Below, piece by piece: positions 19,009 through 27,104 of a stretch of 64,000 nucleotides of DNA. The stretch is taken from contig CBDDKU010000021.1 of the NCBI GenBank assembly GCA_965230375.1, positions 1-64,000 on the forward strand, in the 5' to 3' direction. Source of the DNA: CBDDKU01 sp965230375. GTDB lineage: Bacteria; Bacteroidota; Bacteroidia; Flavobacteriales_D; Cryomorphaceae. Every line of letters starts with the position of its first letter. Positions within the stretch are counted from its first letter, which is position 1. Under the pieces are notes generated by a model. It did no database searches, was not told the origin of the DNA, and saw nothing but the letters and a program-made list of their open reading frames with translations. The translations under genes were made by a program, and so were the position numbers.

Positions 19009-20046
19009 ATGTCTAATTATTGGTGGAAAATTCTTTCTGCTATTCTAGTCCTCTCGTCCATTGTTTTTGGCCTTATGGCTCCCTTGGCTCCGGGCATTCC
19101 TTTTGCTACTCCAGATCAACTAAACAATGGCGTAACTTCGGTGACCATCACCGGCTACAACACGCATTTTGAAGAAGCAGAAGAGAGCTTACAAGTGTGG
19201 GTGACAAATGGGGATGCGATCTTTTGTCCATATGAAGTGGCTGTGGTAGACAACACCCATTTGCGAGCGACCTTCAGCATTACCGATGAATTGGCCGATG
19301 CTTTTTTCGATCTATACATCAACAACTCCATCGATGGGACAAGGCATCTGCCGAATGCATTTCTCCAAAACGGACTGGAAGTAGTGGACAATCCACGACC
19401 AACCGAAAGGTGTATTTCAGATCTTGAAGCGGGGGTGGAAGCTTATAATTTTCCGAATCAACCAATTCTCAACGAGACAATCAGAAACTTGCTCTTTCAC
19501 GTTCCGAGCTGGTTTGCCATGATTTTTGTCATGTTCGTTTCCCTGATATTTTCCATTCAATACTTGAGCAAAGGAAGTTTCAAGGCCGATATTGCAGCAA
19601 CAAGCGCAGCCAAAGTAGGGTTGATTTTTGCGACTATTGGATTGGCAACAGGTAGTCTCTGGGCACGATTTACCTGGGGAGCTTGGTGGGTAAGTGATCC
19701 ACGGTTGAATGGAGCAGCAATCGCCTTCCTAATCTATTTGGCCTATTTCGTGTTAAGATCGTCGGTAAATGATGAAGAAAAGGCGGGGCGTCTGGCAGGT
19801 GTTTACAACATCTTTGCCTTTGTGATGATGCTGCTCTTTGTTATGGTGCTGCCGCGCATGTCAGAATCCCTTCACCCAGGTGTTGGTGGGAATCCGGCTT
19901 TTAGTCAGTACGACCTTGACGATAATTTGAGAATGGTATTCTATCCGGCAGTGATCGGTTGGATAGGAATAGCGATGTGGATGTACCAGCTCCAGCGAAG
20001 AGCAAGCGTGTTGGCCTACAACCGCCTAATGAATTTGAATGCATAA
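19009..20046 (+). CDS. ccmC: cytochrome c maturation protein CcmC with inserted beta domain
   Basis: CcmC attaches haem to CcmE in the periplasm. The 345-residue protein has a first helix at about 8-28. A soluble insert of about 100 residues (30-135) with an IPT/TIG-like start (VTSVTITGYNTHFEEAEES) follows, then the CcmC core helices with the tryptophan-rich WARFTWGAWWVSDPRL. E. coli CcmC lacks the insert; I believe related Bacteroidota proteins share it. Conserved haem histidines appear as NLLFHVPSWF and ESLHPGVGG. It lies 12 bases after ccmB and ends just before the ccmD ATG. Confidence 0.9.
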   Translation: MSNYWWKILSAILVLSSIVFGLMAPLAPGIPFATPDQLNNGVTSVTITGYNTHFEEAEESLQVWVTNGDAIFCPYEVAVVDNTHLRATFSITDELADAFFDLYINNSIDGTRHLPNAFLQNGLEVVDNPRPTERCISDLEAGVEAYNFPNQPILNETIRNLLFHVPSWFAMIFVMFVSLIFSIQYLSKGSFKADIAATSAAKVGLIFATIGLATGSLWARFTWGAWWVSDPRLNGAAIAFLIYLAYFVLRSSVNDEEKAGRLAGVYNIFAFVMMLLFVMVLPRMSESLHPGVGGNPAFSQYDLDDNLRMVFYPAVIGWIGIAMWMYQLQRRASVLAYNRLMNLNA

Positions 20047-20047
20047 A

Positions 20048-20269
20048 ATGAAGAGATTTCTATATATCATCCTGGCCATGCTAGCTTCAGTAAGTGGAGC
20101 CATGGCTCAAGCAGAACCTACTTGGTTAGAAAACACCATGTACGCTTCGGGTAAGATTAATGTTGTAATTGGAGTAGGTGTTATCATGTTTCTCGTTTTG
20201 GTAGGATACATGTTTAGCATCGATAGAAAGTTGAGAAAACTAGAAGAAGGAGATAAAAAAGATTTTTGA
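20048..20269 (+). CDS. ccmD: CcmD-like small membrane protein
   Basis: This is a 73-residue protein with a signal-like N terminus ending near AMAQA, one membrane helix (about 35-55) and a charged cytoplasmic tail (RKLRKLEEGDKK). CcmD is a small protein that helps release haem-loaded CcmE from CcmC. Context between ccmC and ccmE carries the call. The ATG at 20048 directly follows the ccmC stop; an in-frame ATG at 20039 would overlap ccmC. Its stop shares TGATG with the ccmE start. Confidence 0.75.
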   Translation: MKRFLYIILAMLASVSGAMAQAEPTWLENTMYASGKINVVIGVGVIMFLVLVGYMFSIDRKLRKLEEGDKKDF

Positions 20270-20673
20270 TGAAAAAAACACACATCATAGCCATCATCAT
20301 CATGGCAGTCGCCATAGGCTTCATGTTCACATCTGTGTCTGATTCGAGTTCTTACGCAGATTTTGAAGAAGCTTTCGACAATCCAGAAAAGGAATACCAC
20401 GTGGTTGGGGTGCTCGACAAGACGGCTGAGATTGTTTACAATCCAGAAGTTGATCCAAACCTGACGGTTTTCACCATGATTGACAACAATGGCGAGAAGA
20501 AAAAGGTAAACCTTTACAAGAGTAAGCCGCAGGATTTTGAGCGATCTGAATCGGTGGTATTGATTGGGCAAGCACATGAAGGTGAATTTCACGCTACTGA
20601 AATGCTTATGAAGTGCCCATCCAAATACAAGGAAGAAGGCAAATTCGATTTAGAGGAAACGGCTTCAAGGTAA
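20269..20673 (+). CDS. ccmE: haem chaperone CcmE, CxxxY variant
   Basis: CcmE is a membrane-anchored periplasmic chaperone that carries haem covalently from CcmC to CcmF. The 134-residue protein has an N-terminal anchor (about 5-22) and an OB-fold beta domain with VVGVLDKTAEIVYNP. The family's haem-binding HxxxY is replaced by C116-P-S-K-Y120 (KCPSKY). A CxxxY form is known in some deltaproteobacteria and archaea, in a variant maturation system that lacks CcmH. The start ATG overlaps the ccmD stop (TGATG). Confidence 0.9.
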   Translation: MKKTHIIAIIIMAVAIGFMFTSVSDSSSYADFEEAFDNPEKEYHVVGVLDKTAEIVYNPEVDPNLTVFTMIDNNGEKKKVNLYKSKPQDFERSESVVLIGQAHEGEFHATEMLMKCPSKYKEEGKFDLEETASR

Positions 20674-20674
20674 T

Positions 20675-23485
20675 ATGACATATATCGGAGAACACCCTTT
20701 TGTAGGGAAGCTCGGTGATACATTGATGATAATATCCATCGTTTCAGCTTTGCTGGCGATGGTTTCTTACATTTTGGCTCACCGTAAAGGAGAAGACGGG
20801 TTTAGGAAACTGGGGCGAGCTGCATTTACGGTGCACTCTGTTGCTCTGGTTGGTGGGGCTGTGACTTTGTTTGTCATGCTCTTCAATCAGTATTTTGAAT
20901 ACGATTATGTGTGGAAACACGCCAATAAGGATATGCCACTTCGGTATATTTTCTCTTGTTTTTGGGAAGGAAAAGAAGGGAGCTTTATTCTCTGGAGTTT
21001 TTGGCATGTACTCTTGGGTAATGTCTTGCTCCGCACAGCCAAGTCGTGGGAAAATCTCACGATGGTGGTCGTTGCCGCCATGCAGGTTTTCCTGGGGTCG
21101 ATGATCCTCGGTATCTACATTTTCGATCTCAAGATCGGTAGCTCACCGTTTACCTTAATCAGAGAGTTGCCAGAAAACGTCGGTTTGCCCTGGACAACGA
21201 TGCCAGACTATCTGGAACGCATTCCTACATTCCAAAATGGACGCGGACTCAACCCGCTTCTTCAGAACTATTGGATGACCATTCACCCACCGACTTTGTT
21301 TCTGGGTTATGCGTCTACTATCATTCCATTCGCTTTTGCCTTGGCTGGGCTTTGGAGTGGTAAGCTCAAGGAGTGGATCAGACCCGCTATTCCGTGGGCC
21401 TTCTTTTCGGTTTCAGTTCTGGGAATTGGAATATTGATGGGTGGAGCCTGGGCTTACGAAGCACTTAGTTTCGGTGGTTTCTGGGCTTGGGACCCGGTAG
21501 AGAATGCCAGTTTGATTCCGTGGCTAACAATGGTTGGAGCCGCTCACGTGATGGTTGTCAACAAGCGCAAAAACAAATCGCTTTACACGGTTCTTTTCTT
21601 GACTTTGATCACATACGCATTGGTTTGGTATGCGTCATTCCTGGTACATTCAGGTGTGCTCGGCGATACATCAGTCCACTCCTTTACCGGCGACGGGTCT
21701 ATGCGTCAACATTTGACCATTCTCTTGTCCATTTCGGTAGTGAGTGTCACATCATTGCTGGTAGACCGAAACCTTCGACTCATATTTCTTGGAGCTAGTC
21801 TATTCCTTTTCATTGTTGGTTTAGCGACAGCTCAAGAAGTAGCAACGATTGTCGCTTATCTAGGGATGGCTATTGCCTTGCTCTTGGTGGGGTATAAAAA
21901 GATTTTTCCAAAACCAGAGACGGAGGAACCACTGTGGTCTCGCGAATTCTGGATTTTTATCGGAGCCCTCGTGCTCTTACTTTCCGGAGTGCAAATCGCA
22001 CTAGAGACCTCCAAACCAATTTGGAATATCCTCGCCGAGCCATTTGCGCAACCGCTACTTTCTCTTGCCGATCTGACGGGGATTGATGGTTTGAAAGCTC
22101 TGGCAGAAGGAAAACTCGCACCGCATAGCGATGTAATCCAGCACTTTAATAAATGGCAAATTCCATTTGCCTTTATTATCACGTTTATCGTTGGTTTTGG
22201 ACAGTTTCTCCGGTATGGAAAAAATCAATTTGGAGCTTTTGCAAAGAAAATATCCCTGTCTCTTCTCGTATCCCTGGCCATCACTATTGCTTGGGCTATG
22301 AAGCTCGAATTTTATGGTAAGGAATACTTGTACGGGATTTTACTTTTCACTTGCATTTTTGCCGTTGTTGCAAACATCGATTTCTTGATCAGAGTGCTTC
22401 GTGGAAAGTGGAAAGTGGCAGGAGCTTCTGTAGCGCATGTTGGCTTTGCCCTGGTATTGCTTGGTGCTCTTATCTCTACAGGTCGATCGGACAAGATTTC
22501 TGAAAACGGAAGCCGTTTTGATATTGCATCTCTCAACGAAGACTTCAAGAACAACGAAGACATTCTTCTGTTTATCGAAGATACCGTGCCGATGGGGCCG
22601 TATTACGTAAGCTACAACGGGCGTTCGAAGGAAGGGGTGAATGTCTATTACGAAGTGGATTACTACGAGCGCGTTCCACGAACATATAAAAAAGGTGACC
22701 GGGTTATAGCTCGAGGGGCCATTTTCACCGCCAATCAAGATCACAGTCCTGGGCCAGATTTTATTATCGATCAGGCAAAGTGGGATCTCATCGATGATCC
22801 GAGAGGAATTGATGTAGAATCCTTGAATCGGTGGTCGCCTTACAAGCCGGGTGAACATCTCTTCACGCTCAACCCGAGAATTCAATTAAACCCTGAATTT
22901 GGAAATGTTGCTGAGCCATCTACCAAGCGCTACTGGTCGCACGACATATATACCCACGTGCGTTGGGCAGAACTAGAAGTCGATTCTGATGCGACCGGAT
23001 TCAGAACGGGAGTTGAAGTGAAACTCGCAGTCGGGGATACGGGATTTGTAGGAACGACCATGGTGCGTTTGAACGAGCTCTCACTCCTAAAAACCGAAGA
23101 AGAACGTGAGAAGTTTATGGTTGCAGAAAACGATCTGGCCGTGAGAGCGCTTATTGGCGTGAAAGACGGTAAAGGAAACGTGTATGAAGTAGAGCCGCTC
23201 TACATTTTGCGCGATTCAGTTTTACCCATTCCCGATCCAGTAATTCAAGATGAGCTAGGACTTAGATTTAACTTTTCGGAAATAGACCCAAGTACTGGAA
23301 AGCATACATTTACCATCGCGGAGCACGTATCGAATAGAAAGGAATTTATAGTTCTTCAGGCTATTCAGTTCCCAATGATTAATATTCTCTGGATCGGTTG
23401 TATTGTGATGTTCATCGGAACAGTGATGGCCATAGCACACCGAATCAGAGAGTCGAAGAGAATTGCATCAAATGGAAGAAATTAA
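20675..23485 (+). CDS. ccmF: cytochrome c haem lyase CcmF
   Basis: CcmF takes haem from CcmE and joins it to apocytochrome CXXCH sites. The protein has many helices and the haem-handling WWD motif, seen as GGFWAWDPVENASLIPWL. Histidines lie in IHPPTLFLGY and FLVHSGVLG. At 936 residues it is much longer than E. coli CcmF (about 650). The extra length is mainly a periplasmic domain of some 250 residues (about 615-890) before the last helix. It follows ccmE by one base and overlaps the next gene by 14 bases. Confidence 0.93.
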   Translation: MTYIGEHPFVGKLGDTLMIISIVSALLAMVSYILAHRKGEDGFRKLGRAAFTVHSVALVGGAVTLFVMLFNQYFEYDYVWKHANKDMPLRYIFSCFWEGKEGSFILWSFWHVLLGNVLLRTAKSWENLTMVVVAAMQVFLGSMILGIYIFDLKIGSSPFTLIRELPENVGLPWTTMPDYLERIPTFQNGRGLNPLLQNYWMTIHPPTLFLGYASTIIPFAFALAGLWSGKLKEWIRPAIPWAFFSVSVLGIGILMGGAWAYEALSFGGFWAWDPVENASLIPWLTMVGAAHVMVVNKRKNKSLYTVLFLTLITYALVWYASFLVHSGVLGDTSVHSFTGDGSMRQHLTILLSISVVSVTSLLVDRNLRLIFLGASLFLFIVGLATAQEVATIVAYLGMAIALLLVGYKKIFPKPETEEPLWSREFWIFIGALVLLLSGVQIALETSKPIWNILAEPFAQPLLSLADLTGIDGLKALAEGKLAPHSDVIQHFNKWQIPFAFIITFIVGFGQFLRYGKNQFGAFAKKISLSLLVSLAITIAWAMKLEFYGKEYLYGILLFTCIFAVVANIDFLIRVLRGKWKVAGASVAHVGFALVLLGALISTGRSDKISENGSRFDIASLNEDFKNNEDILLFIEDTVPMGPYYVSYNGRSKEGVNVYYEVDYYERVPRTYKKGDRVIARGAIFTANQDHSPGPDFIIDQAKWDLIDDPRGIDVESLNRWSPYKPGEHLFTLNPRIQLNPEFGNVAEPSTKRYWSHDIYTHVRWAELEVDSDATGFRTGVEVKLAVGDTGFVGTTMVRLNELSLLKTEEEREKFMVAENDLAVRALIGVKDGKGNVYEVEPLYILRDSVLPIPDPVIQDELGLRFNFSEIDPSTGKHTFTIAEHVSNRKEFIVLQAIQFPMINILWIGCIVMFIGTVMAIAHRIRESKRIASNGRN

Positions 23486-24254
23486 AAGTGTGGCCATTGT
23501 TGGTGTTGGGCGCGTAGCTCAGCACATTGCCACGGAACTATACGCAAATGGTATTGTTATTTCTGGGATTTTTGCCAGAAATCAGGACGAAGCGAAACGT
23601 TTGGCTGTAAAAGTTAAATCGCCGGTTATCGACAAGTTGGGTAAGCGCATTGCCGCCGACTTGATCTTGCTTGCTGTGAGCGATGATGCCATTCAAGAAG
23701 TGGCTGAAGAACTCGGAAACCAAAAGGCGATTGTAGCTCATACATCTGGAGCGGTCCCAATGTCGGAGCTGCCATCTACACTGCGCAGAGCTGTGTTTTA
23801 CCCCTTGCAGAGCTTTTCGATCGACAAGCAGATCGTTTGGGAGAATGTTCCCTTCTGTATTGAAGCCGAGAATGACAGTGATGTCAATGCATTAGGTGGA
23901 TTGGCTGAGCGCCTTTCAACCCGGGTTTTTGTACTCAGCTCCGAACAGCGTAAGACCCTCCACCTGGCAGCCGTTTTCGCGAATAACTTTGCAAATCTGA
24001 TGTTTGAGTTTTCTGAAGAATTACTTTCCAAAGCACAAATTAATCATCAGATTCTACACCCTTTGATTTTGGAGACGGCCAATAAAGTGCTTATGCAGAA
24101 AGCGTCTGAGTCGCAGACGGGGCCTGCATCTCGTGGCGACACTGAAACAATCAAAGCGCATCAGGAATTACTTGGTTCAGAAAATATCTACCGTCAGGTA
24201 TACGATTTGCTAACCGGTGAAATTTACAAGAGAAACCATGGAAAAGAGCTATAA
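23472..24254 (+). CDS. Rossmann-fold and DUF2520 domain protein
   Basis: This is a 260-residue protein with an N-terminal NAD(P)-binding Rossmann fold (SVAIVGVGRVAQHIATEL, residues 5-22) and a C-terminal helical DUF2520 domain. It resembles pyrroline-5-carboxylate reductase and F420-dependent NADP oxidoreductases in outline. The substrate is unknown. The ATG at 23472 gives the natural start and overlaps ccmF by 14 bases. The 3' end overlaps the phosphatase gene by 17 bases. This pair of neighbours is common in Flavobacteriia. Confidence 0.85.
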   Translation: MEEIKSVAIVGVGRVAQHIATELYANGIVISGIFARNQDEAKRLAVKVKSPVIDKLGKRIAADLILLAVSDDAIQEVAEELGNQKAIVAHTSGAVPMSELPSTLRRAVFYPLQSFSIDKQIVWENVPFCIEAENDSDVNALGGLAERLSTRVFVLSSEQRKTLHLAAVFANNFANLMFEFSEELLSKAQINHQILHPLILETANKVLMQKASESQTGPASRGDTETIKAHQELLGSENIYRQVYDLLTGEIYKRNHGKEL

Positions 24255-24762
24255 AGAGCTACTTCCCAATATCAAGACGATCGTACTGGATTTCGATGGG
24301 GTATTTACCAACGGTACGATTCAAATTCACGGCGATGGCACCTTCACGCGCTCAGCCAATGTGAAGGACAGTTACGCCATTCAATACGCCGCCAAGAAAG
24401 GATTTCGCATAGCGGTATTATCTGGTGGAAGTCTTCAGGCTCTCGCTCCGGTTTTGTCTAATCTCGGGGTGGATGAAGTGATGTACAAATCGCACCGAAA
24501 AAAGGAGAAGTTGATGGCCTATATAGACAAGCATCAGCTAAAAAATGAAGAAATCCTTTACATGGGCGATGATATTCCCGACCTTGAAGTGCTTCAAATG
24601 GTGGGAGTAGCAGCATGCCCATCAGATGCAGTTCAAGAAGTGAAAGCGGTTTGCCATTATGTATCGCATAAAGGAGGGGGAGCAGGATGTGTGAGAGATG
24701 TGATTGAGCAAGTCATGAAAGTGCAGGAAAAGTGGCTGGATCAAGATGCATTTGTATGGTAA
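24238..24762 (+). CDS. KdsC-like HAD phosphatase
   Basis: This is a 174-residue HAD hydrolase of the KdsC subfamily, which removes phosphate from 3-deoxy-D-manno-octulosonate 8-phosphate in lipopolysaccharide synthesis. The catalytic aspartates are D18 and D20 in VLDFDGVFTNG. SGG (motif II) lies near 62, and YMGDDIPDLE (motif IV) lies near 112. No cap domain is present, as expected for KdsC. No other Kdo genes are nearby, so the substrate is a family-based guess. The ATG at 24238 is favoured over the GTG at 24217 because the family starts there. Confidence 0.88.
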   Translation: MEKSYKELLPNIKTIVLDFDGVFTNGTIQIHGDGTFTRSANVKDSYAIQYAAKKGFRIAVLSGGSLQALAPVLSNLGVDEVMYKSHRKKEKLMAYIDKHQLKNEEILYMGDDIPDLEVLQMVGVAACPSDAVQEVKAVCHYVSHKGGGAGCVRDVIEQVMKVQEKWLDQDAFVW

Positions 24763-25764
24763 ATGATGAGTAGTTCATTCGTTCAGTTTGTAAAACTTAC
24801 AAGGCCACTAAACCTTGTGATCATTGCCTTGACCATGTGGTTGATGAGGTATTACGTCATCAGGCCCTTGGTGGAAGTAAATGGATATGAATTGCAGTTT
24901 CCGTTGTGGAAGTTCGGACTCCTTGTGCTCTCTACTCTTCTCATAGCGGCAGCGGGAAATGTGATCAATGACTATTTTGATCAACGCACTGACCGGGTCA
25001 ATAAGCCCAAGAATATTATTGTGGGTGTTCACGTCAAGAGACGAGTGGCCATGCTCGTGCATCAAGTGTTCAATGCACTTGGATTGGCCATTGCTGTTTA
25101 CGTTTCTTGGAGTATCGGAAACTGGAATTTGAGCATCATCAGTTTTTTTGCTGCGGGGACCCTTTGGTTTTACAGCGTTCAATTCAAGAAGGATTTGTTT
25201 ATCGGAAATCTGCTAATTGCATTTCTAGCCGGCTTGGTACCCATTTTGGTTGGCGTCTATGAAATACCTATGCTTGTGAAAGCCTACGGACAGGAAGTGT
25301 CTCAATACTTTTCTCTCGAACGTCCGGAAGAAGATCCGATGATCTATTTCAAGATGATGTTTTACTTCATCCTTGCCTACTCGGGGTTTGCCTTTTTCTT
25401 AAATCTCATCCGTGAAATTCAGAAAGACATGGCCGATGTGAAAGGAGATATGCGAATCGGTGCGCGAACCATACCACTAGTCTATGGCCTTAGAAAGTCG
25501 AAACGACTCGTTTCTGGTTTAGTCATCACAGCTATAGTTGTGCTCATCATTTTAGAGCAGCAAGTTGTCGACGATGACTATTCGCTGGCATATCTACTCG
25601 GAGCAATAGTCCTACCACTTTTACTTAGTTTGAGAATGAATTCAAGGGCAGTCAGACGACAGCAGTTTGTTCGTGCTGGAAACTATCTGAAATGGGCTAT
25701 GCTCGGAGGGTTGCTCTACAGTGTTGTTCACTACTACATTTATTACGCCGATGCTATTGGATAA
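24763..25764 (+). CDS. UbiA family prenyltransferase
   Basis: This is a 333-residue membrane enzyme with eight or nine helices. The first prenyl-diphosphate/Mg2+ motif is N69-D70-x2-D73-x3-D77 (NDYFDQRTDRVNKP), and the second is DVKGDMRIGARTIP near 225. It transfers a prenyl chain to an acceptor. Relatives in this gene context are often annotated as geranylgeranylglycerol-phosphate geranylgeranyltransferase-like, but the acceptor cannot be told from sequence. It begins directly after the phosphatase stop. An ATG pair at 24763/24766 leaves a one-residue uncertainty. It overlaps maf by 14 bases. Confidence 0.88.
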   Translation: MMSSSFVQFVKLTRPLNLVIIALTMWLMRYYVIRPLVEVNGYELQFPLWKFGLLVLSTLLIAAAGNVINDYFDQRTDRVNKPKNIIVGVHVKRRVAMLVHQVFNALGLAIAVYVSWSIGNWNLSIISFFAAGTLWFYSVQFKKDLFIGNLLIAFLAGLVPILVGVYEIPMLVKAYGQEVSQYFSLERPEEDPMIYFKMMFYFILAYSGFAFFLNLIREIQKDMADVKGDMRIGARTIPLVYGLRKSKRLVSGLVITAIVVLIILEQQVVDDDYSLAYLLGAIVLPLLLSLRMNSRAVRRQQFVRAGNYLKWAMLGGLLYSVVHYYIYYADAIG

Positions 25765-26335
25765 TCTGAAGAAGTACAAGGTAGTTCTCGGAAGTCAATC
25801 TCCCCGTAGGAGAGAGTTATTGGCAGGGATGGATATCGAATTCGAATCGCGAGTAAGCGATGCGGATGAGTCTTTCGACCCGGATATGCCGATGACTGAA
25901 ATCCCTGAGTTTCTCGCTTTGCAAAAGGCAAAAGCGCTAGAATCTGGACTTGGGGAAGATGAACTCTTGATTACTTCTGATACCATTGTTTGCCTCGACG
26001 GAAAAATCTACAATAAGCCTGAGTCTGAAGAAGAAGCAGTGGGTATGCTCACAGAATTGGCAGGGAATACGCACACTGTTATTACTGGCGTGTGTATCAA
26101 AACGGCGGGTGAAGAACGGGTATTTCACGATTCTACGGAAGTGACGTTTACCCCACTCACCCAGGAAGAGATTCTGAATTATATCAGGAAATGCCAGCCG
26201 TACGATAAGGCTGGATCTTACGGAATTCAAGAGTGGTTGGGGTATGCGGCCATCGATTGCATCAATGGTTCGTTTTACACTGTCATGGGACTTCCCACTC
26301 AAAAATTGTATCAAGAACTCAAAAAGATCAAGTAA
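25751..26335 (+). CDS. maf: Maf-like nucleoside triphosphate pyrophosphatase
   Basis: Maf proteins hydrolyse non-standard or pyrimidine nucleoside triphosphates to monophosphates (house cleaning; also linked to septum formation). The 194-residue protein has the signature SPRRRELLAG at residues 17-26, TSDTIVCLDGK with the catalytic Asp, and the closing YDKAGSYGIQEW. The ATG at 25751 matches the family start; an upstream GTG would extend it into the UbiA gene. It shares one base with the bshB1 start (TAATG). Confidence 0.93.
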   Translation: MLLDNLKKYKVVLGSQSPRRRELLAGMDIEFESRVSDADESFDPDMPMTEIPEFLALQKAKALESGLGEDELLITSDTIVCLDGKIYNKPESEEEAVGMLTELAGNTHTVITGVCIKTAGEERVFHDSTEVTFTPLTQEEILNYIRKCQPYDKAGSYGIQEWLGYAAIDCINGSFYTVMGLPTQKLYQELKKIK

Positions 26336-27057
26336 TGAAACTCGATATTCTGGCTATTGCTGCGCATCCCGATGATGTTGAACTCGCTGCAGGGGGAACG
26401 CTTAGAAAAGCGATTCTCGCTGGAAAGAAGGTTGGGATTTTGGACTTGACTCAGGGTGAAATGGGTACACGTGGAACTCCTGAAATCAGAGCTGAAGAAG
26501 CATCGACTGCTGCTGAGATTCTCGGTCTTGCCATGAGAGATTGCGTTGGTTTGCCAGATGGGTTTCTTGAGAACACGAAGGAACAGCAGATGGCCATCAT
26601 TCCATTTATCCGAAAGTATCAGCCTACCATAGTGCTCACCAATGCACTAGACGATCGACATCCAGACCACGGAAAGGGATCAAAGCTCGTTTCGGATGCC
26701 TGTTTTTTGGCTGGACTGAGAGCCTTGCCTACCTATGATAGCGATGGCAATGATCAGGATGCATGGCGTCCCGATTTCGTTTATCACTTCATTCAAGACC
26801 GCTACATTCAGCCCGACTTCATTGTAGACGTCACAGATGTGTGGGAAGATAAAATGAAGTCAATTTTGGCCTACAAGAGCCAGTTTCATGCGGAGGAGAA
26901 TTCAGATGAACCCGACACACCCATTTCCACTCCCGATTTCGTTGAGTTTCTCGACGCCCGGGGAAGAGAGTTTGGTAGGAACATCCGAACCACCTACGGC
27001 GAAGGGTTTAACGTGGAGCGCCCGCTAGGCGTTCGTTCTCTGGATGATTTGATTTAG
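26335..27057 (+). CDS. bshB1: bacillithiol biosynthesis deacetylase BshB1
   Basis: BshB1 removes the acetyl group from GlcNAc-malate in the synthesis of bacillithiol, a low-molecular-weight thiol. The 240-residue PIG-L/LmbE fold protein shows the zinc site AAHPDDVE (H11, D13, D14), TQGEMGTRG, and DDRHPDHGKGS near 105, all typical of BshB1. The ATG at 26335 overlaps the maf stop. It ends the long run from 16927. BshA and BshC are not in the window. Confidence 0.93.
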   Translation: MKLDILAIAAHPDDVELAAGGTLRKAILAGKKVGILDLTQGEMGTRGTPEIRAEEASTAAEILGLAMRDCVGLPDGFLENTKEQQMAIIPFIRKYQPTIVLTNALDDRHPDHGKGSKLVSDACFLAGLRALPTYDSDGNDQDAWRPDFVYHFIQDRYIQPDFIVDVTDVWEDKMKSILAYKSQFHAEENSDEPDTPISTPDFVEFLDARGREFGRNIRTTYGEGFNVERPLGVRSLDDLI

Positions 27058-27104
27058 GCTGGCAGTTCCCAATCCGAATTCCCCTTTCCCACCTACTCAG
27101 GACC

